This document shows positions 42,508-49,371 of a DNA stretch of 49,371 nt, in pieces. The DNA is from Archaeoglobus sp. (lineage in GTDB: Archaea > Halobacteriota > Archaeoglobi > Archaeoglobales > Archaeoglobaceae), in the NCBI GenBank assembly GCA_017656505.1, contig JACDNU010000015.1, positions 1 to 49,371 of the forward strand, read 5' to 3'. Numbering within the stretch: position 1 is the first letter of the stretch; each line of letters starts with the position of its first letter. The notes below the pieces were generated by a model. It did no database searches, was not told the DNA's origin, and saw only the letters and a list, made by a program, of their open reading frames with translations. A program made the translations under genes and the position numbers.

Positions 42508-44205
42508 ATGAGCGTGGGAAAGAACCTTAGAGAAGTTTCCGATGAGGAAATCGAAAGAGTATGGGTTAAAAGCTACGATGAAGGGGTTAGAGCGGAGTTG
42601 GAGTATCCTATCATTCCCCTTTACGATTTTCTGGAGAATGCCGCGAAAAATCATCCAAACTCGGTAGCAGCAGACTTCATAGGGAAAAGTATAACCTATC
42701 GAGAGCTAAACGATCTTTCCAACCGTGTAGCAGCTTTTCTTTTCAAAAATGGTGTGAGAAGGGGAAGGGTGATCTTGGGGATGCCAAACACACCACATTT
42801 CCTTGCAGTCTACTACGGAATTCTCAAAACTGGTTCGACAGTTGTCCAATGTAATCCCCTCTATACGGAAAGGGAACTCAGGCACATAGCCGATAACAGC
42901 GAGGCAAAGATCATGTTCGCTTTTGAGCCGATGTATCCAAGGCTCAAGCCTTTACTCGACGATGGTACGCTGGAGAAGGTCATCATCTGCAAGATCGAAG
43001 ACTTCCTAAAGTTCCCGCTGAATCTCCTTTACCCCCTCAAAAAAGAAAAAGTGAAAATTGATAGCAGGCCGGAAGTGTTATACTGGAAGGATGTTGCGCG
43101 ATATTCCCCAGCTGCAGAAAAGGAGGAAGTAAATCCAAAGGAAGATATAGCGGTCTTCCAGTATACAGGCGGCACCACCGGTTTGCCTAAAGCTGTGATG
43201 CTCACCCATTTCAATTTGGTTGCGAATGTGTACCAACTTATAGAATGGTTCCCGGATCTGTCAAACAAGGATGTTTTCATAGGGGCGCTGCCATACTTCC
43301 ACTCCTATGGCATGACTACGAGCATGAACCTGCCCATCGCTTTGGCTGCCAAAATCGTTCTCATTCCCGATCCGAGAGATCTGAAGAGGATTTTGGATTC
43401 AATTCAGAAGCATAGAGCCACGATTTACTGCGGTGTTCCGACGATGTACAATGCAATAAACAACTACCCCGATGTCGGAAAGTACGATCTCACTTCTATA
43501 AAGGCATGCGTAAGCGGAGCCGCTCCATTGCCGATCGAAGTCAAAAAGAAATTTGAGGAGCTAACCGGTGGTAAGCTCGTGGAAGGCTATGGCTTGAGCG
43601 AAACCTCCCCGGTAACACACGCAAACCCGATAAACGGAGTCAACAAGGAAGGAAGTATTGGCTTACCCCTTTCAGACACGCTTGCAGTTGTTGTCGACGA
43701 TGCCGGAAACATCCTGCCTCTGGGTGAGGTGGGGGAGATCGCCATCAAAGGACCGCAAGTTATGAAAGGCTACTACAAGATGGATGAAGAGACGAAGAAC
43801 ACGCTGATAAACGGCTGGTTACTCACCGGCGACATAGGAAAGATGGATGAGGATGGCTACTTCTATATAGTTGACAGGAAGAAGGACATGATCATAGCTG
43901 GAGGTTACAACATATATCCGAGAGAGGTTGAGGAAGTCCTCTATGAGCATCCAGACGTGCTTGAGGCTGCCGTTATTGGTGTGCCAGATCCTAAGCGAGG
44001 AGAAACAGTTAAAGCCTTCATCGTGCTTAAGGAAGGTTCAACTGCTACCGCTGAAGACATTGAGAAGTTCTGCCGCGAAAGGCTAGCTGCCTACAAGGTT
44101 CCGAGGATAATCGAATTCAGAAAGGAACTACCGAAAACGAACGTTGGAAAAGTCCTGAGGAGGGTGTTGAAAGAAGAAGAGCTGAAGAAGCTGGGGAAAG
44201 CTTAG
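42508..44205 (+). CDS. Acyl-CoA ligase (AMP-forming, long/medium chain type)
   Basis: A 565-residue adenylate-forming enzyme activating a fatty or related acid to acyl-CoA. ATP loop YTGGTTGLPKAVMLTH near 215, acyl-adenylate motif GYGLSETSPVTH near 358, hinge region VDRKKDMIIAGGYNIYPRE near 455 and the catalytic lysine in TNVGKVLRRVL near 550. The substrate chain length cannot be read. It supplies substrate for the acyl-CoA dehydrogenases in the window. The stop codon lies within a 10-bp tandem duplication. Confidence 0.92.
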   Translation: MSVGKNLREVSDEEIERVWVKSYDEGVRAELEYPIIPLYDFLENAAKNHPNSVAADFIGKSITYRELNDLSNRVAAFLFKNGVRRGRVILGMPNTPHFLAVYYGILKTGSTVVQCNPLYTERELRHIADNSEAKIMFAFEPMYPRLKPLLDDGTLEKVIICKIEDFLKFPLNLLYPLKKEKVKIDSRPEVLYWKDVARYSPAAEKEEVNPKEDIAVFQYTGGTTGLPKAVMLTHFNLVANVYQLIEWFPDLSNKDVFIGALPYFHSYGMTTSMNLPIALAAKIVLIPDPRDLKRILDSIQKHRATIYCGVPTMYNAINNYPDVGKYDLTSIKACVSGAAPLPIEVKKKFEELTGGKLVEGYGLSETSPVTHANPINGVNKEGSIGLPLSDTLAVVVDDAGNILPLGEVGEIAIKGPQVMKGYYKMDEETKNTLINGWLLTGDIGKMDEDGYFYIVDRKKDMIIAGGYNIYPREVEEVLYEHPDVLEAAVIGVPDPKRGETVKAFIVLKEGSTATAEDIEKFCRERLAAYKVPRIIEFRKELPKTNVGKVLRRVLKEEELKKLGKA

Positions 44206-44214
44206 GAAAGCTTA
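44195..44214. repeat. GGAAAGCTTA tandem duplication across a stop codon
   Basis: Two exact 10-mers; the TAG stop of the acyl-CoA ligase gene (44203-44205) is at the junction of the copies. Confidence 0.92.
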
Positions 44215-44239
44215 AGAAGCGTAGGAAATCAACTTGAAG

Positions 44240-44800
44240 TCACGTGAGGGGCTGCCAGTCCATGCCCCTTGCTTTAATCTCCCTCTTTTTCGCTTCCATG
44301 AATCTGAGGACTCTAGAATGCTGAGCTCCTTCGATAAGCAACATTATAGCCTCTCTCGCTGCACTAACGTTCTCCATATCTCCAATGATCGCAACCGTTT
44401 TGCCGTAAATGGAGAGGTTAACGTCTAACGTGTCTTCTATATTGCTCCTCATCTTGCCATCCTTTCCGATGATCCTCCCTTTTATTCTTTTAATCGCATT
44501 CTCATTAACGTAATCGGCCAGATTTATTATCTCGAGAACCTTAAAATCATCCTTCAGGAGTTTGAACGCAATCTCAGGCCTGAAACCTCTAGCTATCGCT
44601 TTGATAACGTTCTGGGCTTTTATGAAACCTATTGCATCGTTACCCATTATGCTCACCGTTCCGTCTTTGGATACCTTGATCTTGCAGCCCGTCTCCTGCT
44701 CTATCCTCTGCTTTATTTCGCCCTCTCTGCCTATAATTACACCAATTCTGTCGTCAGGAACTCTTATCTGCGTTTGCTGAATGAAATTGCTGGAATCCAT
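44240..44800 (-). CDS. Pno1/Dim2-like KH-domain RNA-binding protein
   Basis: A 186-residue archaeal protein with two KH domains: the first with VPDDRIGVIIGREGEIKQR near 13-30, the second with IKGRIIGKDGKMRSNIED near 105-122, both containing the GxxG RNA loop. It corresponds to eukaryal Pno1 (Dim2), a small-subunit biogenesis factor. In many archaea it is adjacent to rio1 and aIF1A, as here. AAAGGTGAT precedes the ATG. Confidence 0.92.
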   Translation of the reverse strand: MDSSNFIQQTQIRVPDDRIGVIIGREGEIKQRIEQETGCKIKVSKDGTVSIMGNDAIGFIKAQNVIKAIARGFRPEIAFKLLKDDFKVLEIINLADYVNENAIKRIKGRIIGKDGKMRSNIEDTLDVNLSIYGKTVAIIGDMENVSAAREAIMLLIEGAQHSRVLRFMEAKKREIKARGMDWQPLT

Positions 44801-44840
44801 ATCATCACCTTTCGGCTTTAAACCACCAGTTCATATTTTA

Positions 44841-45948
<1,108 letters not shown>

Positions 45949-45953
45949 GTGAC

Positions 45954-45959
45954 CACCTC
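45954..45959 (-). promoter_or_regulatory. Ribosome binding site deciding the aIF1A start
   Basis: GAGGTG on the minus strand lies five nucleotides before CTG 45948. The only alternative, a purine-rich GAGGAGGAGG (which codes the EEE of the protein), sits about 13 nt from TTG 45918, too far for normal use. Confidence 0.65.
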
Positions 45960-45980
45960 TTGCTAGCCTAATTACTTGTT

Positions 45981-46973
45981 TTACTCGCTTTCTTCCAACC
46001 TTCTTCTAGTATTTTCAAGGAGTTTGTTTAAATAATTTGCTATCGATAATTTTAAGTCCATCGGATGGAGGTTTCCGGCTGCATAATCCTTCGATAATTC
46101 CTCAAATGTCTCGTATTCAACATCTCCTCCGAATTTGGCCGGTCTTTCAACCACGAATTTGTCGAATCTCGGAAATATGTGGTATTGGGCAATCTGGATT
46201 ATCGGATTATCTTCAAGCTGCTTTTCCGGACAGAAGGCCTTCCTTATCTTCTGGTTCACAACTTCGGGCGAATCTCTGACGGAGATATAGTTTCCTTTGG
46301 AAGAACTCATCTTCTCTCCATCCAAACCGAGAAGGATTGGAGTGTGCAGGCAAACCGGCGAAGGATATCCGAGCTTGGGCAGGTTCTCCCTTGCAAGCAT
46401 GTGTATTTTCCTTTGGTCTATCCCTCCCACAGCGAAGTCTACTTCGAGGTGTGCGATATCCAAAGCCTGCATAAGCGGGTAGATCATCTGCGAAACGACC
46501 GGATCCTCTTTCCTCCTGCTTACCTCATCCATGCTCCTTCTCGCTCGATTTACGGTTGTTAACCTGGCCATCTTGAGGACATCCAAAACGTAATCTCTCT
46601 CCAGCTGGAACTCGCTTCCCAAAACGAATTCAGCCTTATCTTCTTCCAAGCCGAGGGCGATGAAAGCTCTTCGGTTGTACTCCGCAACCTCCCTGATTTC
46701 ATCGAAGTCCCCCTTCTCGTTCAGATAAGCATGAACGTCGGCCAGAAGAACGACTATATCTACTCCAGCCTCTTGGAGATCCATGAGCTTGTTTACCGTC
46801 ATCATGTGGCCGAGATGAATCTCACCGCTTGGCTCGTAGCCTACATAGGCCTTTGGCTTTTTCGTCTCCAAGATTTTGATCATCTCCTCTTCCGTTACTA
46901 TCTCCACGAGATTTCTCCTTATCAAATCCACCCTCGCGCTTTTCGCTGCCACACTCGCATCGCTGGAAGCCAT
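45981..46973 (-). CDS. tyrS: Tyrosyl-tRNA synthetase
   Basis: A 330-residue class I synthetase of the archaeal/eukaryal type. The HIGH-equivalent is SGEIHLGHMMT near 45; the tyrosine pocket contains QMIYPLMQALDIAHLEVDFAVGG near 165-185 (in parts) and the KMSSSKG motif lies near 220. The start is ATG 46973: a TTTAAAAA element is centred about 26 nt upstream, giving a leaderless message. A frame running back to 47102 adds a 43-residue hydrophobic stretch that includes the promoter and is rejected. First gene of the tyrS-aIF1A-rio1-KH operon. Confidence 0.94.
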   Translation of the reverse strand: MASSDASVAAKSARVDLIRRNLVEIVTEEEMIKILETKKPKAYVGYEPSGEIHLGHMMTVNKLMDLQEAGVDIVVLLADVHAYLNEKGDFDEIREVAEYNRRAFIALGLEEDKAEFVLGSEFQLERDYVLDVLKMARLTTVNRARRSMDEVSRRKEDPVVSQMIYPLMQALDIAHLEVDFAVGGIDQRKIHMLARENLPKLGYPSPVCLHTPILLGLDGEKMSSSKGNYISVRDSPEVVNQKIRKAFCPEKQLEDNPIIQIAQYHIFPRFDKFVVERPAKFGGDVEYETFEELSKDYAAGNLHPMDLKLSIANYLNKLLENTRRRLEESE

Positions 46974-47025
46974 GTGGGGAAGATGTTTGGAGAGATTTTT
47001 AAAGGTTTTCAAAAGAAAATTAGGA

Positions 47026-47065
47026 GGTAATAGTAAGTAATAGTAGGTAATAGCAAGTGATGGCA
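47026..47065. repeat. GGTAATAGTA-type 10-bp tandem repeat (4 copies)
   Basis: Units GGTAATAGTA, AGTAATAGTA, GGTAATAGCA and AGTGATGGCA follow each other without gaps, upstream of the tyrS promoter. Confidence 0.88.
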
Positions 47066-47164
47066 ACAAGAAACCAACAAGAAATTTTAAAAAACCAATC
47101 ATCTATGATTAGTCCGGGAGCTTGACCGCTATCAATCAAGCGACACTATCGATCATTAATCCAA

Positions 47165-47295
47165 GCGGGGGTTGCCGAGCCAGGCCAAAGGCGGTGGACT
47201 CAAGGCCCAGATAAAGCTAGAATTCAAACTGAACTCGATCTGAGGGAGAAATCCACTCCCGTAGGGGTCCGAGGGTTCAAATCCCTCCCCCCGCA
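47165..47295 (+). tRNA. tRNA-Leu (anticodon CAA) with 46-nt intron
   Basis: Acceptor stem GCGGGGG/CCCCCGC with discriminator A, D stem GCC/GGC with a GAGCCAGG loop, anticodon stem GTGGA/TCCAC and T arm GAGGG-TTCAAAT-CCCTC. A long variable arm follows the anticodon stem, as expected of leucine tRNA. The loop reads CT-CAA-G before the intron, anticodon CAA at 47201-47203 (reads UUG). The intron, about 47205-47250, interrupts the loop after position 37. CCA is not encoded. Confidence 0.92.
47205..47250 (+). other. Archaeal tRNA intron (splicing-endonuclease type)
   Basis: Removal joins loop position 37 (G) to position 38 (A) and restores a 7-nt anticodon loop. CCC-AGAT near the 5' end pairs with ATCT-GA-GGG near the 3' end, but the central helix of the bulge-helix-bulge is weak, so the junctions may be off by one or two bases. 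Confidence 0.75.
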
Positions 47296-47392
47296 TTAAT
47301 TTACCGGTAAAAAATGTTGGGCATATTTTCGGATTTTGGTTACAGATCTCTGGAATTTTGAAATCAAGGTAACAAGATAACGGTTTTCCAAG

Positions 47393-47872
47393 CTAAAGCC
47401 TAGTCCTCCGATGATCCTTATGCGTCCTTCCACTAATAAACGAATTAAATCTGTCAATCCTTATTTCGTTCTTGTTCAGCCAAGCTTGGAACTTGTTACT
47501 TTCCTCTATTGCTTCATCCAGCCCCCTAAATCTTACGATTATGCAGAGATTGTACTCGCTTCCAATAATTTCAAAAACATTTTCGACAAAGTCGAGCCTT
47601 TTAAGGTGTTCTACAAGCTTTTCCAGTCCCTCTCTGTCGTTGTGGATTCCCAAGAGCACCACACCAATCTTGTCCATCCCTATTCTTGCGTAATCAACCT
47701 TCCAAACACCTTTCTTGATTTCTTTAAGAATACCTTCCCTTTCCAAAACCCTCATCCGGTTATAGATGGTTTTTGTTGAAACTTTCAAATCTTCGGCAAT
47801 CTCATCCTGGGTTTTGGAGTTGAGAATACCCTCTACAATTTTCGTATTTAGTGGATCTTCAAGCAATTTCAT
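47393..47872 (-). CDS. Lrp/AsnC-family transcriptional regulator
   Basis: A 159-residue regulator. Winged helix at 8-60 (TQDEIAEDLKVSTKTIYNRMRVLEREG) and a RAM-type ligand/oligomer domain at about 68-150 (KIGVVLLGIHNDREGLEKLVEHL, IIGSEYNLCIIVRFRG). A CTTATAAAA element (47894-47902 on the plus strand) is centred about 26 nt from the ATG, so the message is leaderless. It diverges from an acyl-CoA dehydrogenase gene and may regulate it; Lrp proteins commonly control the adjacent gene. Confidence 0.88.
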   Translation of the reverse strand: MKLLEDPLNTKIVEGILNSKTQDEIAEDLKVSTKTIYNRMRVLEREGILKEIKKGVWKVDYARIGMDKIGVVLLGIHNDREGLEKLVEHLKRLDFVENVFEIIGSEYNLCIIVRFRGLDEAIEESNKFQAWLNKNEIRIDRFNSFISGRTHKDHRRTRL

Positions 47873-47893
47873 ACCTAATATCTTGTAAGAATA

Positions 47894-47902
47894 CTTATAA
47901 AA
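47894..47902 (-). promoter_or_regulatory. TATA box of the Lrp-type regulator
   Basis: Reads TTTTATAAG on the minus strand, about 26 nt before the ATG at 47872. Confidence 0.6.
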
Positions 47903-48069
47903 TTTTCCGGAGACTTGAAAAATATGTCGAACATTGTCTTACATTCGGACTATTTGAAGACTTACCCTATTTTATTTCTGATTATACGAAGTAACATTGA
48001 ATTTGCATGCTATTATATCGAAATCATTAAATAGTTATGCAAAAACAATCGAGATAAGGAGGTCTCTCT

Positions 48070-49215
48070 ATGGATTTCTCTCTCACAGAGGAGCAGAAAA
48101 TGCTGAAAAATGCAGTCAGAGAATTTGCCGAGAAAGAGATTATGCCTTACGGACGAGAATACGATGAAAAGGCTGAATATCCTTGGAAAATTTTCAAGAA
48201 AGCTGCCGAACTTGGGTTCGTTGGACTTGATATTCCTGAGAAATACGGGGGAGCTGAGCTGGACTTCGTTTCTGTTGCGCTGGTTGCAGAAGAGCTTACC
48301 AGAGCTGATAGCGGTGTAGGCTCTGCTGTTGCAGCTTCTGTGCTTGGATGTCCGATGGTGAAATACTTCGGCACAGAAGAGCAGAAAGAACGCTATCTCA
48401 GAGCGGTTGTCGAAGGGAAAACAACATCTGCCATAGCGATAACCGAACCGGAAGCTGGAAGCGATGTTAATGCCGTCAAAGCGAGAGCTGAGAAAAGCGA
48501 AGATGGATACATTCTCAACGGCTCGAAAACGTTCATAACGAACGGAAGCATCTCTGACTGGGTTGTCGTTATAGCAAGAACGGATTTCGAAGCTAAGCCA
48601 GCATACAAAGGTTTTTCGGCACTAATCGTTGAAAAGGGGATGGACGGTTTTGAGGCAAGGCCGATAAAGAAGATGGGCCTTAACTGCCATGATACCGCTG
48701 AGCTTTTCTTCAAAAACGTTGAAATTCCAAAAGAGAATCTTGTTGGGATGGAGAATTTCGGATTCTATCAGCTAGTGCACTTCTTTAACGAAAGCAGAAT
48801 TCTGGTTGGGGCGATACAGCTTGGCATGGCGGTTGGAGCATACGAAAGAGCTTTGGAGTATGCGAAGCAAAGAAAGGCCTTCGGAAAAGCACTAATCGAC
48901 CACCAAGCCATCCAGTTCAAGCTCGCTGATATGTACACAGCTATTGAAGCTGCCCGCCTGTTAGTTTTCAAGGCAGCATACCTAGTCGATAAAGGAAAAC
49001 CAGATCCAGCTCTAAGCTCTGCTGCAAAGCTGTTTGCGAGCGAGACGGCGATAAAGGTAACGTATGAAGCTGTCCAGATCTTCGGCGGCTATGGCTTCAG
49101 CAAGGAGTATGATGTTGAGCGCTATTACAGGGATGCGAGGGTTGGGACGATTTACGAAGGGACTAGCGAGATCCAAAGGCTGATAATCGGAAGGAGGCTG
49201 GCTGGGAAGCTTTAG
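48070..49215 (+). CDS. acd: Acyl-CoA dehydrogenase (second)
   Basis: A 381-residue FAD-dependent acyl-CoA dehydrogenase, related to but distinct from the one at 444. Motifs: ITEPEAGSDVNAVKA near 124, RKAFGKALIDHQAIQFKLAD near 272, and the catalytic glutamate in TIYEGTSEIQRL near 365. AAGGAGG stands eight bases before the ATG. It is divergent from the Lrp regulator with a shared 197-nt promoter region. No ETF genes are in view. Confidence 0.94.
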   Translation: MDFSLTEEQKMLKNAVREFAEKEIMPYGREYDEKAEYPWKIFKKAAELGFVGLDIPEKYGGAELDFVSVALVAEELTRADSGVGSAVAASVLGCPMVKYFGTEEQKERYLRAVVEGKTTSAIAITEPEAGSDVNAVKARAEKSEDGYILNGSKTFITNGSISDWVVVIARTDFEAKPAYKGFSALIVEKGMDGFEARPIKKMGLNCHDTAELFFKNVEIPKENLVGMENFGFYQLVHFFNESRILVGAIQLGMAVGAYERALEYAKQRKAFGKALIDHQAIQFKLADMYTAIEAARLLVFKAAYLVDKGKPDPALSSAAKLFASETAIKVTYEAVQIFGGYGFSKEYDVERYYRDARVGTIYEGTSEIQRLIIGRRLAGKL

Positions 49216-49225
49216 ACCAACTTAG

Positions 49226-49240
49226 TTTTTGTTTTTAAGT
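49226..49240 (+). terminator. Oligo-T terminator after the second acyl-CoA dehydrogenase
   Basis: TTAGTTTTTGTTTTT lies 10 nt after the stop codon, consistent with archaeal intrinsic termination. Confidence 0.5.
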
Positions 49241-49340
49241 CTTTTGAGTTAATGTAATGTTAAAAAGAGCATAATTGACTTTCATCAAACTTCATTAAAA
49301 GGAAACAAAAATTCATAAATATAATAGGGTCCTTACCAAA

Positions 49341-49371
49341 CTAGCTCTCAGCTAACCTCTGCAACACCTTC
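49341..49371 (-). CDS. Possible 3' end of a gene entering from the right edge
   Basis: On the minus strand the last 31 bases read an open frame ending in K-V-L-Q-R-L-A-E-S and a TAG stop. The amphipathic sequence looks like a protein C-terminus, but ten codons are too few to be sure. Confidence 0.3.
   Translation of the reverse strand, partial: KVLQRLAES

Noticed and set aside
46974-47102. 43-residue hydrophobic N-terminal extension of tyrosyl-tRNA synthetase
   Set aside because: It covers the TATA box and a 10-bp tandem repeat, and the family begins near the internal methionine at 46973.
47873-48069. Lrp operator palindrome between the regulator and the dehydrogenase
   Set aside because: Only short imperfect inverted repeats (TCTT-GT-AAGA, CGAA/TTCG) are visible; too weak to call a site.

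Overview
The window reads as chromosomal DNA of an archaeon of the order Archaeoglobales (Archaeoglobus, Ferroglobus or Geoglobus type; the species cannot be fixed from sequence reading alone). Four things point there. Archaeal information-processing genes (aEF-1beta, aIF1A, RIO1, Pno1-like KH protein, TiaS, an intron-bearing tRNA-Leu) sit beside methanogen-type cofactor genes (mfnE and mfnF for methanofuran, cofG and cofH for F420). They are mixed with beta-oxidation and methylmalonyl-CoA genes and with a bacterial-type DNA gyrase. Many promoters are archaeal TATA boxes placed about 25-28 nt before the start codon, which implies leaderless mRNAs. Base composition is moderate to AT-rich. I see no insertion sequence, prophage, CRISPR array or integrase.

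Layout. Bases 1-5853 hold a small conserved protein, an acyl-CoA dehydrogenase, the two methylmalonyl-CoA mutase chains, the MeaB chaperone GTPase, a divergent PduO-type cobalamin adenosyltransferase and an ArsR-like regulator: a C3/odd-chain acyl-CoA module. Bases 5892-10105 (minus) hold aEF-1beta with a 55-aa zinc-ribbon partner, the methanofuran pair mfnE/mfnF, a PhnP-like metallo-hydrolase and an AAA ATPase. Bases 10284-12874 (plus) hold a cysteine-cluster protein, then a TetR regulator with its own palindromic operator, a Yip1-like membrane protein and a NapH-like membrane polyferredoxin. Bases 12940-18243 (minus) are the tetrapyrrole operon hemA-hemB-hemL-hemC-sumT. Bases 18380-22614 hold a flavodoxin, two small proteins, serS and a membrane-anchored zincin divergent from a Cys-rich small winged-helix-like protein. 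Bases 22800-28124 (minus) hold SufC/SufB, a GPN GTPase, uracil-DNA glycosylase and an NADH-oxidase-family flavoprotein. Bases 28290-30778 carry cofG-cofH and a membrane protein, followed by tiaS on the minus strand. Bases 32183-35831 hold a small membrane protein and then a DtxR-like regulator that begins directly after a perfect palindrome and runs into a Znu/Mnt-type ABC transporter. Bases 35933-42139 hold purD, a CBS protein and, on the minus strand, gyrB-gyrA. Bases 42508-49215 hold an acyl-CoA ligase, a translation operon (tyrS, aIF1A, rio1, KH protein, minus), tRNA-Leu(CAA), an Lrp regulator and a second acyl-CoA dehydrogenase.

How they work together. The acyl-CoA ligase and the two dehydrogenases activate and oxidise acids. 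Propionyl units would enter central metabolism through methylmalonyl-CoA mutase, with the adenosyltransferase and MeaB keeping its B12 cofactor intact. The hem/sumT operon supplies precorrin-2 for B12, F430-type or siroheme-derived haem. CofGH and MfnEF supply the C1-pathway cofactors. The most interesting regulatory units are the TetR/Yip1/polyferredoxin operon and the DtxR-like/ABC metal-uptake operon. Each has a perfect 18-bp palindrome between the TATA box and a leaderless start codon. Several start codons were moved here on the basis of Shine-Dalgarno position, promoter geometry or conserved N-termini; the most unusual is a probable CTG start for aIF1A.
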